Origin: a virus
Reading direction: 5' to 3' (one strand)
IMG/VR virus record: IMGVR_UViG_3300006810_000506
Location: 1 to 21,075 of that record
Length of the DNA: 21,075 bases
Shown here: in pieces, positions 10,020 to 16,703 of the stretch
How the letters are laid out: each line of letters starts with the position of its first letter
How positions within the stretch are numbered: the first letter of the stretch is position 1
Program-made: the position numbers and the translations under genes
Notes under the pieces: generated by a model
Database searches by the model: none
What the model saw: the letters and a program-made list of their open reading frames with translations, nothing else
Told to the model about the DNA's origin: nothing

Positions 10020-10416
10020 TTCACGAAACAAAGGCGCTCAGGGCGAGCGTGAAGTTATTCAGCTTATCGATGACCTGCTTGGCATTCAGCTACGCCGCAA
10101 CCTTGACCAATGGCGTGAAGGTGGTTTTGATTTGATAGGCTTAGAAGGATGGGCCATAGAGGTTAAGCGAGCAAAGAAGCCCCTGCTGAAGAATTGGTGG
10201 CAGCAAACCGTTGACCAGGCAAACCTGCATAATTTAAAGCCCGTTTTGTTTTACCGCCTGGACAACCAACGCTGGCGGGTTGTACTTGCCATCAGCCAAA
10301 TGACAAATTTGCTGGGTTTTGACCAATCTTTCGAAATGAGCGTTGAAATTTCGCCGGAATGTTTCGCCGCTATGATTCGAGAAAAATTCAGCGAAAACTT
10401 AAAAGAATCCTTGTAA
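10009..10416 (+). CDS. PD-(D/E)XK nuclease, Holliday-resolvase-like, 135 aa
   Basis: Residues 5-20 read SRNKGAQGEREVIQLI, giving the first acidic residue of the fold. GGFDLIGLEGWAIEVKRA (38-55) gives the D-x9-E-x-K core (Asp41, Glu51, Lys53), with LRRNLDQWREGG before it. A Trp/Gln helix (NWWQQTVDQA) follows. I associate this pattern with small phage nucleases of the PD-(D/E)XK fold that cut Holliday or other branched DNA, though substrate is not fixed by sequence. It closes the replication operon; a promoter region and new gene cluster follow. No strong SD is seen, so translation may depend on the upstream overlap. Confidence 0.78.
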   Translation: MPINSRNKGAQGEREVIQLIDDLLGIQLRRNLDQWREGGFDLIGLEGWAIEVKRAKKPLLKNWWQQTVDQANLHNLKPVLFYRLDNQRWRVVLAISQMTNLLGFDQSFEMSVEISPECFAAMIREKFSENLKESL

Positions 10417-10438
10417 ATATTAAAAATTTTCTTAATAT
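10411..10438 (+). promoter_or_regulatory. Promoter of the small-gene cassette
   Basis: TTGTAA (10411-10416), 16 bases, TAATAT (10433-10438), each 4 of 6 to consensus. A perfect 7-base inverted repeat ATATTAA 10417-10423 / TTAATAT 10432-10438 overlaps it and could be an operator. Confidence 0.4.
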
Positions 10439-10443
10439 ATAAG

Positions 10444-10470
10444 GTGTCAATACGACACAACTAAAGGAAA
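10444..10470 (+). promoter_or_regulatory. Leader with hairpin and sRNA-complementary SD
   Basis: GTGTC (10444-10448) pairs with GACAC (10454-10458). Just after it CAACTAAAGGAAA (10458-10470) contains the SD-like AAGGA and is a perfect complement to bases 4244-4256 of small RNA 1. CACAACTAAAG (10456-10466) is also found at 7272-7282 before the other early plus-strand operon. Confidence 0.55.
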
Positions 10471-10478
10471 TTAAGAAA

Positions 10479-10673
10479 ATGAAATACGAAACAACAATAT
10501 CAAAATCAGGTGAATACGTTTTGGCGTGGTACTGCGAAGGCGTTCAGGTTTCAGTGTTTGATAGTGATACTGAGCTACAAATGTTTAAGGACTATTTGTT
10601 TGATGAGCTATACAAGGACAAAAAAGAATTGACCCGTGATGAGTTATATAACCGTTGGGGGCTTTCACTATGA
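10479..10673 (+). CDS. Hypothetical protein, first gene of the cassette, 64 aa
   Basis: ATG 10479 follows AAGGA by ten bases. The 64-residue protein has a predicted beta-rich N-terminal half (GEYVLAWYCEGVQVSVFDSD) and a helical acidic end. No membrane segment or named motif is present. Its leader is the best complement to small RNA 1, so it may be the target. The stop overlaps the next start (ATGA). Function unknown. Confidence 0.65.
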   Translation: MKYETTISKSGEYVLAWYCEGVQVSVFDSDTELQMFKDYLFDELYKDKKELTRDELYNRWGLSL

Positions 10674-11128
10674 ACAATTATTCAGAAGAGCAAATTAAAA
10701 AGGCTTTACACCAATTTATTGATGATCCCGAAACTGCAAAGCGTTTTGCGGCTGCAATGCGTGAAGGCTTAGAAATTGCAGAAATGGAAAGCGAAAGCCA
10801 CCCATTTGAGGATGAAGACGAATCAGCCCTTAAAGAGTTGAACGCCGAGCTTCAGGAGTTGATGGAGCTTCAAGGCTTCACCCTTTGGCAAACCGGCGGC
10901 GGCTGTACTGCTTGGGGCAAGTATCTATTGGGCGGCAACGATGACAAATCCCCATATATGATGATTGCGCTAGATGATTGCTCAGAGTTTACAACTTTAG
11001 CTGAGGCGCATAGAAAAGACGCTCTAATGGTTTGTTGTTATACGCCCGAGGGCGAGGAATTAATAGGTCATAAACCTATTTGTTACTCATGGGATGAATT
11101 CAAAAACAACTTTAAAGGGGGCTTCTAA
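10670..11128 (+). CDS. Hypothetical acidic protein, 152 aa
   Basis: The start is the ATG overlapping the previous stop (10670), rather than a TTG further up. The N-terminal 40 residues (about YSEEQIKKALHQFIDDPETAKRFAAAMREGLE) share the pattern ETAK-x-FA-x-AMR-x-GL with a stand-alone 36-residue gene at 11812. The C-terminal region (GFTLWQTGGGCTAWGKYL..., near 75-150) has paired cysteines and aromatic residues and looks like a compact mixed fold. I remember similar C-terminal domains in phage and plasmid proteins, but with no function. It overlaps the next start as TAATG. Confidence 0.65.
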   Translation: MNNYSEEQIKKALHQFIDDPETAKRFAAAMREGLEIAEMESESHPFEDEDESALKELNAELQELMELQGFTLWQTGGGCTAWGKYLLGGNDDKSPYMMIALDDCSEFTTLAEAHRKDALMVCCYTPEGEELIGHKPICYSWDEFKNNFKGGF

Positions 11129-11325
11129 TGCTTAACGTCATCGTAATGCCTAAGTTAACAGTGCCAATGGCTGAGTTGGAGAAGTTTGACCGTGAACAAG
11201 CCAATCAAATGCTATGGGCTGCCATAGATAAGGTGCGCGACATGGACGCAGAAGAACTAAAGCAATTAGTTATAGACGGCTTGCAGGATGCAGACGGATA
11301 CCCTAACGACTTTGCGGAGTACTAA
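11128..11325 (+). CDS. Hypothetical acidic protein, 65 aa
   Basis: This 65-residue helical acidic protein starts within the previous stop codon, with a GGGGG run upstream as a possible SD. The centre (QANQMLWAAIDKVRDMDAEELKQLVIDGLQDAD) is amphipathic. Nothing suggests a membrane or enzyme role. Three bases separate it from the next gene. It is probably a small accessory protein of the cassette; no family is recognised. Confidence 0.6.
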   Translation: MLNVIVMPKLTVPMAELEKFDREQANQMLWAAIDKVRDMDAEELKQLVIDGLQDADGYPNDFAEY

Positions 11326-11327
11326 TA

Positions 11328-11603
11328 ATGGAAAAATATAATGGTTGGACTAACTACGAAACTTGGCGCACGGCTTTGGAGTTTGTGGATAATGATTATT
11401 ATGCGGATGCAGACTTCGAAGATTGTGACGGTCTAGCGGACTATATCCGCGACACCGTGACGGAATTTGTCTTTAACGATGCACCGGACGAAAGAGCGCC
11501 GCAAAGCGCCTTCGAGTCTTTAGGGTCAAGCCTAATCACTCAGTTTTTTAATGCGGTGAATTGGTACGAAATAGCCGAACATATCAAGGAGTGCGCAGCA
11601 TGA
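11328..11603 (+). CDS. NYETW-motif (DUF7249-like) protein, 91 aa
   Basis: The N-terminal block NGWTNYETWRTALEF is the hallmark of a family I know from phages and plasmids (DUF7249, from memory). It is followed by LADYIRDTVTEFV and ends with AVNWYEIAEHI, all in the family order. The 91-residue length fits. No activity is established. Its presence beside another phage/plasmid family (gene 11919) suggests this cassette is a mobile group of accessory genes. The stop overlaps the next start (ATGA). Confidence 0.75.
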   Translation: MEKYNGWTNYETWRTALEFVDNDYYADADFEDCDGLADYIRDTVTEFVFNDAPDERAPQSAFESLGSSLITQFFNAVNWYEIAEHIKECAA

Positions 11604-11815
11604 ATAAGTACCGCGTAGACATTGATTTGACTAGCTTCACTTATTACGTTGAAGCTAGCACCGAAGAAACCGCCAAAGACTTGGCTTATAAAGCCGCTCT
11701 TACTTGGTTAATGGATTATGACGCTGAGATTGAGCAAATTACAGCAAACATGGAAAACGATTGGATTGATGATGCGGACATTGAGCTAAGCGAGCGTGAA
11801 GAGGTGGAAGCATGA
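11600..11815 (+). CDS. Hypothetical acidic protein, 71 aa
   Basis: Start chosen at ATG 11600, eight bases after SD AAGGAG and fused to the preceding stop; an upstream TTG is less likely. The N-terminal RVDIDLTSFTYYVEASTEETAKDLAYKAALTW has alternating strand and helix segments, like small regulatory or nucleic-acid-mimic proteins. The remainder is strongly acidic. The ETAKDLA core resembles the ETAK motif of its neighbours, perhaps by chance. Function unknown. Confidence 0.65.
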   Translation: MNKYRVDIDLTSFTYYVEASTEETAKDLAYKAALTWLMDYDAEIEQITANMENDWIDDADIELSEREEVEA

Positions 11816-11922
11816 ACCGCAAAACAGTCGATCAAGTCTTAAAGCAATACTTCGGGGATAAAGAAACCGCTAAGAAATTCGCCGAGGCAATGCGAAAAGG
11901 ATTAAAGGAGCGTAAACAATGA
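11812..11922 (+). CDS. Very short paralogue of the 10670 N-terminal module, 36 aa
   Basis: The gene starts at ATG 11812 (ATGA overlap) and stops at TGA 11920-11922, where the next gene starts. Its 36 residues include FGDKETAKKFAEAMRKGLKE, close to the N-terminal module of the 10670 product (DDPETAKRFAAAMREGLEI). A stand-alone copy suggests gene-fragment duplication or a regulatory peptide that competes with the full-length protein. Confidence 0.55.
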   Translation: MNRKTVDQVLKQYFGDKETAKKFAEAMRKGLKERKQ

Positions 11923-12359
11923 TTAAACAAGAAACAATCCAAGCATACACCATTGATCAGCATCCTAATAAGGAAGCCGTTTTTGATTGGGTGCGTAATA
12001 ATTGGCATGATTTAGGCGAATTTGCCGTTAATGAGTTTATCGATTCACTAAAGGCGCTAGCTGATGAAATTGAGGGCGAATTAGATTATTCGGTAGGGCT
12101 ATTTCCCGATAGGGGCGAGCATATAACCTTTAAATGGTATAACAAAAAAGCCCTGAATGAATTAGACCCTAGCTTAATGCCGTTAACGGGTGTTTGTTGG
12201 GATCATTTAGTTATTCAAGCATTACAAGAAGGAAATATTGAGCATTCCCTTAGCTTTTTGCATGATGAGGGCGAATATATTTATTCGGATGAAGGAATCG
12301 AGGATTTATGCGAAGCAAACGGCTATTTCTTCACTGAAGACGGGGCGTTTCACTCATGA
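11919..12359 (+). CDS. Conserved phage/plasmid accessory protein, 146 aa
   Basis: SD AAAGGAG lies eight to nine bases before the ATG. Near the N-terminus QHPNKEAVFDWVRNNWHDLGE, then VNEFIDSLKALADEIEGELDYSVG and PDRGEHITFK, make a pattern I remember from a phage and plasmid family often found beside NYETW proteins. The C-terminal half is acidic and aromatic. Its function is unknown. No catalytic triad or metal site is apparent, so I keep this as a conserved accessory protein. Confidence 0.7.
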   Translation: MIKQETIQAYTIDQHPNKEAVFDWVRNNWHDLGEFAVNEFIDSLKALADEIEGELDYSVGLFPDRGEHITFKWYNKKALNELDPSLMPLTGVCWDHLVIQALQEGNIEHSLSFLHDEGEYIYSDEGIEDLCEANGYFFTEDGAFHS

Positions 12360-12445
12360 AAGAAATAGTGTATGAAGGATTAACCGCCCTAGCCTTTTTA
12401 GGCTGTTGGATAGCACTATTAGGATTGGAGGCGCTTTTGCAGTGA
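12356..12445 (+). CDS. Tiny single-TM peptide, 29 aa
   Basis: ATG 12356 overlaps the previous stop as ATGA. The 29-residue product is one hydrophobic helix with an acidic start: after MKEIVYEG come LTALAFLGCWIALLGL and a short tail. Hydrophobic peptides this small can disturb or stabilise membrane complexes. It overlaps a second TM peptide downstream. Confidence is limited because very short frames can be chance. Confidence 0.4.
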   Translation: MKEIVYEGLTALAFLGCWIALLGLEALLQ

Positions 12446-12525
12446 TTGCTCAGTCGTTGCGGCTATTAGCTGCAATGGCGCTTTTAGTCTTTTGGTTCAT
12501 GGCGGGAAATGCCATGTTGAATTAA
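12442..12525 (+). CDS. Second tiny single-TM peptide, GTG start, 27 aa
   Basis: GTG 12442 overlaps the previous stop by four bases; GGAGG sits about ten bases upstream. The 27-residue peptide is almost one TM helix (LLAAMALLVFWFMAG). Its position right before a strong terminator closes the cassette. Similar overlapping TM pairs can be toxin-like or holin-like, but there is no proof here. Confidence 0.35.
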   Translation: MIAQSLRLLAAMALLVFWFMAGNAMLN

Positions 12526-12529
12526 ACTT

Positions 12530-12555
12530 AAGCCCTCAGTTAAGAGGGCTTTTTT
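12530..12555 (+). terminator. Rho-independent terminator touching the next start codon
   Basis: AAGCCCTC (12530-12537) pairs with GAGGGCTT (12544-12551) around AGTTAA, with five Ts to 12555. The ATG of the next gene is 12556. The 3' arm contains GAGGG, the only SD-like sequence for that gene, so the fold hides the SD as well as ending transcription. Confidence 0.88.
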
Positions 12556-13203
12556 ATGCTTGAACCATTTGTACCCGATCAATTTAAACCCATAGCAGAC
12601 GATCAACGAACCTTTATCGTCATACCTTACAGAGCTTTAAAGGACAAAGGCTTTACCATCCAACGAATGAGAGCACTCTTGGCGTGTTGCAGTTATGCCA
12701 ACCATAAAGGAACGCTTTGGCCTTCTATTGAAAGGCTAGCCGAAGACATGGGAATAAGTAAGGCAACCATGCAAGCTCATGTTAAATGGCTAACCGAAAA
12801 GGGATATTTAATGACCGTTAATAATAGTTACACGGTAGGAAAAAGCGCCAAGCCTCGCGCCGTTGTTTATGACGAAACCAACCCACCAAATTCGGATGAT
12901 CAAGGAGAATTAGCCAAAGACTATGAAGCCCAGGTTAACGATAGAAAAAGCATTAAGGATGAAAAGCTTAGATTGTTGCAGCCGGAACAATCAAGCAATG
13001 AAGAATTAGCCAAGCCTGCTAGCTTGTATCAATGCTATCGCTCTCTCTTACTCTCTCGCTTCGGTGCTGATTTGCCGTATCAAAAGGAGATATGGCTTCA
13101 AATAAGCCACCGGCACACGCTTGAAACCTTTAAAGAAGCCGCCAGCATGCTAATAAATAGTAAGAATGCGCCGCCTTCAAGTCCGCGCATTTTCCTCAAA
13201 TAA
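12556..13203 (+). CDS. Winged-helix replication/regulatory protein (HTH_36-like), 215 aa
   Basis: The N-terminal 100 residues follow the pattern FIVIPYRALKDKGFTIQRMRALLACCSYAN, then LWPSIERLAEDMGISKATMQAHVKWLTEKGYL. This is a HTH_36-type winged helix common in phage and plasmid replication-initiation proteins. A charged linker (about 105-160) and a C-terminal helical region (YQCYRSLLLSRFG...) are consistent with a Rep-like or DnaD-like partner-binding part. It begins one base after the T-run of a terminator, with its SD in the stem. It could initiate an alternative replication mode, or regulate the cassette; the sequence does not decide. Confidence 0.7.
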   Translation: MLEPFVPDQFKPIADDQRTFIVIPYRALKDKGFTIQRMRALLACCSYANHKGTLWPSIERLAEDMGISKATMQAHVKWLTEKGYLMTVNNSYTVGKSAKPRAVVYDETNPPNSDDQGELAKDYEAQVNDRKSIKDEKLRLLQPEQSSNEELAKPASLYQCYRSLLLSRFGADLPYQKEIWLQISHRHTLETFKEAASMLINSKNAPPSSPRIFLK

Positions 13204-13606
13204 AAAAAGGCGACCCTTGCCCCCCGCGCCCCCTGACCACTACGTCATCCCCCTCACTCAAAATTTTCTGGAAAAAGCTTGGTTGGGCAATTTACTTCGC
13301 GACTGAGATATTTAGGCAATAGGCTAACTCCCCTAGAGTGGGGATATTGAATGGTTCTGGCCTTTTTAACGGTTAGGGCAAGGATGCGACTATTGATTCA
13401 GCCTACGTCAGGAGCGGACTCTGTTCGGCTGGTCAACCCGTTAGAGGCTTCTGCAAGAATTATCGTCGTCAAACGTTTATCCCAGACTGATAGGGCGACT
13501 GGAGTATCTTGGCTTATATTCAGCCTTCGGTCGCCTTGCAGAATTGACCTTTGATGTTGAGTTTACTATTGCTAGACTTACCGTCAAGTGTTATATGGTG
13601 TTAGAT
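13204..13606. other. 400-base noncoding region, candidate packaging site
   Basis: Just after the preceding stop there is GGCGACC (13209-13215) and a C-rich run (13213-13257) that stands out in this AT-rich genome. GCGACT occurs at 13299, 13386 and 13495. GGCGAC (13494-13499) pairs with GTCGCC (13530-13535), enclosing GGCT/AGCC (13511-13514 and 13522-13525). GGTCGCC (13529-13535) is the inverse of the first motif. A weak plus-strand frame at 13351-13554 has an odd composition and no SD, and I do not call it. Lying directly before the terminase genes, this is where cos or pac sites are usual; the assignment is inference. Confidence 0.4.
13551..13578 (+). promoter_or_regulatory. Possible terminase promoter
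   Basis: TTGATG (13551-13556), 16 bases, TAGACT (13573-13578) preceded by TGC as an extended -10. The predicted start is near 13585, shortly before the gene start at 13607. The weak -35 makes it tentative. Confidence 0.35.
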
Positions 13607-14038
13607 ATGGCTAACAAAAAAGTGATACCAAGCTTAGATGGTTATGGTGGTTCCGCACCCAGGGTCAAACAGCTCAGTAAGAGCAGTACGATTAAGCAGA
13701 ATCGTGAGGCGATTGCGACTGAGATGTTGTGTATGGCGACTACCTCTGTGCGTGACATCATGGATTGGGACGAATACGGCAATGTTCGGCTGAAAGCGGC
13801 GAAGGATATTCCAGAATACGCGCATCGAGCGATTAAGAAGGTGACTTCTACGATCAGTCGAGATGGCGCATCCACCGTAACGGTTGAATTGCACGATAAG
13901 GTGCAGACTTTACGGACGTTGGCGAAAGCGGCAGGTCTGATGGAGCCAGAGCAGAACATGGATAAGCCGTCGGTTATCGGTTTTAACGTCAAAGCCCCAG
14001 TGCAAATAGATCAAGAGGCTGAGGTCGTCGATGAGTGA
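13607..14038 (+). CDS. terS: Terminase small subunit, 143 aa
   Basis: Start is taken at ATG 13607 (MANKKVIPS); GGTG, six bases earlier, is the only SD-like match. An ATG at 13595 and a TTG at 13544 are possible but less likely. The protein is directly followed by TerL with an eight-base overlap. A Lys/Arg-rich first part is followed by a helical middle (NREAIATEMLCMATTSVRDIMDWDEYGNVRLK) and the DIPEYAHRAIKKVTSTISRD...VELHDKVQTLRTLAKAAGLM region. That region resembles small terminase subunits that choose and bind the packaging site. Family by position and pattern, not by a unique motif. Confidence 0.75.
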   Translation: MANKKVIPSLDGYGGSAPRVKQLSKSSTIKQNREAIATEMLCMATTSVRDIMDWDEYGNVRLKAAKDIPEYAHRAIKKVTSTISRDGASTVTVELHDKVQTLRTLAKAAGLMEPEQNMDKPSVIGFNVKAPVQIDQEAEVVDE

Positions 14039-15566
14039 TGGGTTTCCAGGGGTCAATGTTGACCTGACGACTAGCCCTGTCGCCTATGATTTTCTACAGG
14101 ATGACTCGTTTGTAACGGGAATCATGGGGCCAGTAGGTTCGGGCAAGTCCTATGTGTCGTGTTTGCGGGTGATGCGAGTTGCTTTGCAGCAAAAGCCCTC
14201 GCCTCGTGACGGTATCCGGTATTCACGGTTCGTTATCGTGCGGAACAGCTACCCTGAGTTGAAGACCACTACGATTAAGACGTGGACGGATATTTTTCCG
14301 GAGTCGACTTTCGGGCCACTGCGCTGGACTCCCCCGATTACCCACCATATCAAGCTGCCGCCAAGGGGCGAAGCTGCCGGTGTAGACTGTGAAGTCATCT
14401 TTATGGCATTAGACCAGCCAAAAGATGTCAGAAAACTGTTATCACTTGAATTAACGGGAGCGTGGGTCAATGAGGCTCGCGAATTACCCAAGGCGGTCAT
14501 TGACGGTTTGACTCACCGTGTAGGCCGTTACCCTGCAAAGCGCGATGGTGGCGCTAGTTGGCACGGTATTTGGATGGATACCAACCCGATGGACGATGAT
14601 CATTGGTGGTTCCGCCTAGCCGAGAAGGAACCTGTCACGGGCAAGTATGCGTGGAAATTTTATTCACAGCCTGGCGGGATTAAAGAGGTTTCACATGAAA
14701 CATTGCCTGAAGACCCTGAAGCGAATGATCACGTTTTCGCGGCAGGTAAGTGGTGGAAGCTCAACCCTAAAGGGGAAAATCACAAGAATCTGCCACCAGG
14801 CTACTACCTGCAACAGCTAGCGGGTAAGAATCTGGATTGGATTCGATGCTACGCTGAGGGGCGGTACACCTACGTTCAGGAGGGCAAACCCGTCTGGCCT
14901 GAATACGATGACATGTTGATGTCGTCTGATGAGATAACACCCGATCCGAACCTACCAATTCAGGTTGGACTCGACTTCGGTTTGACACCAGCCGCCGTGT
15001 TTGGGCAGCGTCACCCGTCGGGGCAGTGGCGGGTTTTCCACGAAATCGTCACATTTGATATGGGTCTTGAGCGATTCGGTAATGAATTGCTTGCCGAGCT
15101 ACAAACCAAGTTTCCGAACTATGAAGTGTTGGTTTGGGGCGACCCCGCCGGTCAGCAGCGTGATGCCATTTATGAAACGACAGCTTTTGAGTATCTGCGG
15201 ACACTCGGTCTTAGGGCGCAGCCTACCGCCACGAACGACTTTAAGGCTCGTCGCGAGGCATCCGCTGCTCCTATGAATCGCATGGTGATGGGTAAACCTG
15301 GCTTACTTATCCACAAGTCATGCAAATTAGTCCGTAAATCCCTTAGCGGTGGCTACCATTTCAAGCGAATTGCAGTGGGCGCAGGGCAAGAACGATTCAA
15401 AGACTCGCCAAACAAGAACGAACACTCACACGTCGGTGACGCATTCGGGTATTTACTCGTTGGCGGTGGCGAATACCGTAATATGACCCGTAAAGGCTCG
15501 ATGGCACAGAACAGAACGTTTGTCGCACAGACGCTAACCTCTGCTGATTTTGACGTATTTGCGTGA
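14031..15566 (+). CDS. terL: Terminase large subunit, 511 aa
   Basis: This is the packaging motor. The ATPase part has Walker A GPVGSGKS (33-40), an Arg-rich adenine-binding segment (RYSRFVIVRNSYPELKTTT) and Walker B LTGAWVNEA (about 141-149). The nuclease part begins near residue 305 with VGLDFGLTPAAV (first acidic residue), then VLVWGDPAGQQ and HSHVGDAFGYLL near the end, giving the RNase-H-like acidic triad. The 511-residue length is normal. SD GAGG is six bases upstream; the start overlaps the TerS end. Its base composition is clearly more GC-rich than the following genes (two hand-counted 60-base lines give 52 and 57% against 32 and 35% after it). This suggests separate ancestry. Confidence 0.95.
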   Translation: MSDGFPGVNVDLTTSPVAYDFLQDDSFVTGIMGPVGSGKSYVSCLRVMRVALQQKPSPRDGIRYSRFVIVRNSYPELKTTTIKTWTDIFPESTFGPLRWTPPITHHIKLPPRGEAAGVDCEVIFMALDQPKDVRKLLSLELTGAWVNEARELPKAVIDGLTHRVGRYPAKRDGGASWHGIWMDTNPMDDDHWWFRLAEKEPVTGKYAWKFYSQPGGIKEVSHETLPEDPEANDHVFAAGKWWKLNPKGENHKNLPPGYYLQQLAGKNLDWIRCYAEGRYTYVQEGKPVWPEYDDMLMSSDEITPDPNLPIQVGLDFGLTPAAVFGQRHPSGQWRVFHEIVTFDMGLERFGNELLAELQTKFPNYEVLVWGDPAGQQRDAIYETTAFEYLRTLGLRAQPTATNDFKARREASAAPMNRMVMGKPGLLIHKSCKLVRKSLSGGYHFKRIAVGAGQERFKDSPNKNEHSHVGDAFGYLLVGGGEYRNMTRKGSMAQNRTFVAQTLTSADFDVFA

Positions 15567-16042
15567 ATCCACTTGACTTAAACCTTGTTTGCAAGCTGCC
15601 GCCAGGCGTTGTGCTAGTGCCATTTATTGCTGAACACCTTAACGGTTTTGAGTTTAGTCAGCCCGATATGCAGGGGCATGATTCCATAAGAGATCACGCG
15701 ATTGCTCAGGCTCGCGGTAATACTGCCATTACCGTAATACAGTATGGCAAAACGCTTGGTATTTTTGGCTCGTCAAAAATATGGGACGGCCTAGAAGAGG
15801 CGTGGTTCTTGGTTGATGAGGCAACACGCCGCTACGGGATTGCGATGACTAAGGTTGCTAAAAAATTCATATCGCTTAAATTTCAAGAAGATAGCTTGAA
15901 TCGTTTACAAATTACAGTAAGATTGAATGACATCAGAGCTTACAAGTGGGCAAAGTGTTTAGGGTTTCAAACAGATGGTGTGATGAGGCAATTTGGCCCC
16001 GATAGCTCTGACTATTACATGATGGCAATTACAAAGGATTAA
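15563..16042 (+). CDS. GNAT-fold protein, T7 gp13-like position, 159 aa
   Basis: GTG 15563 overlaps the terminase stop as GTGA. The 159-residue protein has the secondary-structure order of a GNAT acetyltransferase. The core RRYGIAMTKVAKKFI (near 90-105) replaces the usual acetyl-CoA loop (Q/R-x-x-G-x-G/A). Then come LQITVRLNDIRAYKWAKCLGFQTDGVMR and YYMMAI, a classic end-of-domain pattern. In T7-like phages the internal virion protein gp13 has this fold, and this gene sits at the start of the head module. Whether it acetylates anything is unknown; the acetyl-CoA loop is imperfect. Confidence 0.75.
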   Translation: MNPLDLNLVCKLPPGVVLVPFIAEHLNGFEFSQPDMQGHDSIRDHAIAQARGNTAITVIQYGKTLGIFGSSKIWDGLEEAWFLVDEATRRYGIAMTKVAKKFISLKFQEDSLNRLQITVRLNDIRAYKWAKCLGFQTDGVMRQFGPDSSDYYMMAITKD

Positions 16043-16045
16043 ATT

Positions 16046-16237
16046 ATGGGTGGTGTACTTGGCTGGGCAGCCAGAGGCAAGGCTATTAAAAAGCTGAAAG
16101 ATGGTGATGCTAACAAATTATCTCCAGCGGCAGCCGTTGCTAATGAGGTTAAAGATCAGAAGCCACCCGTTCAAAAGATTGCTAATACTGCGCGTGATGC
16201 TCGCAAGAAGATGATTGAAGAAATTGAGGATGTATAG
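16046..16237 (+). CDS. Small basic structural-region protein, 63 aa
   Basis: This 63-residue protein starts ATG 16046 and ends two bases before the next gene. The N-terminal MGGVLGWAARGKAIKKLKDG is Gly/Lys-rich, and the C-terminal KIANTARDARKKMIEEIED is a charged helix. There are no cysteines and no TM segment. Position in the head operon suggests a minor virion or assembly component. No family is recognised, and the lack of an SD makes me moderately sure only. Confidence 0.55.
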   Translation: MGGVLGWAARGKAIKKLKDGDANKLSPAAAVANEVKDQKPPVQKIANTARDARKKMIEEIEDV

Positions 16238-16239
16238 CT

Positions 16240-16701
16240 ATGGATGATATGTATGAAGACATGGCTGACAAAGGTCGCAAAGGTGATACCTACGTTGGTC
16301 ATTTAACGGGTGGCGAAATGGTTGTTCCTGTTGCCGTCCTTGATGCTGAAGATGGGTTTCTTCGTAAAGCCATTAATGGCGCTATGAAAGATATGGAAGT
16401 TAATCCAGATCAGTTTACGGTTGGCCATGAGGATAACAGCGTTAATCCTGAAACAGGTCAGATTGAGTTTGGTCTTGGTAGTTGGATTAAAAGAAAAGTA
16501 TTTCGTCAAAAAGTAAAAGGCCCAAGTGCTGCTGAAAGAAAGGCTGTAGCTGAAGCTAAAGCGCGTATTGAAAAGCAGCAAAAAGAATTAGATGCGCGTA
16601 AAGTAACACTAGATCAGCAAAAACAAGCAGCGTTTCGCGCTCGTAGAGGTCGAGGCGGTTCTTACAGTTTATTAAGCTCACAAGATACATTAGGTGGTTA
16701 A
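16240..16701 (+). CDS. Phage head-region protein (DTYVGHLTGGEMVVP), 153 aa
   Basis: The N-terminal block DTYVGHLTGGEMVVPVAVLD and the following VNPDQFTVG, then SVNPETGQIEFGLG, form a domain I recognise from many podovirus virion operons, where it is unnamed. Residues 84-140 form a Lys/Glu/Gln coiled coil. The end RRGRGGSYSLLSS is Arg/Gly-rich and resembles the tail of the next protein (RQRGGRRMLLA), suggesting a common interaction peptide. It is probably an internal or neck protein; no enzymatic motif is visible. Confidence 0.7.
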   Translation: MDDMYEDMADKGRKGDTYVGHLTGGEMVVPVAVLDAEDGFLRKAINGAMKDMEVNPDQFTVGHEDNSVNPETGQIEFGLGSWIKRKVFRQKVKGPSAAERKAVAEAKARIEKQQKELDARKVTLDQQKQAAFRARRGRGGSYSLLSSQDTLGG

Positions 16702-16703
16702 TT

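Noticed and set aside
10449-10468. Resemblance to the T7 RNA polymerase promoter (AATACGAC...CTAAAGG)
   Set aside because: A one-base insertion is needed after the first half, no phage RNA polymerase is visible, and AATACGAC is explained by the small hairpin there.
13351-13554. 67-codon plus-strand frame before the terminase
   Set aside because: No SD, odd composition, and overlaps the repeat-rich region; more likely non-coding.
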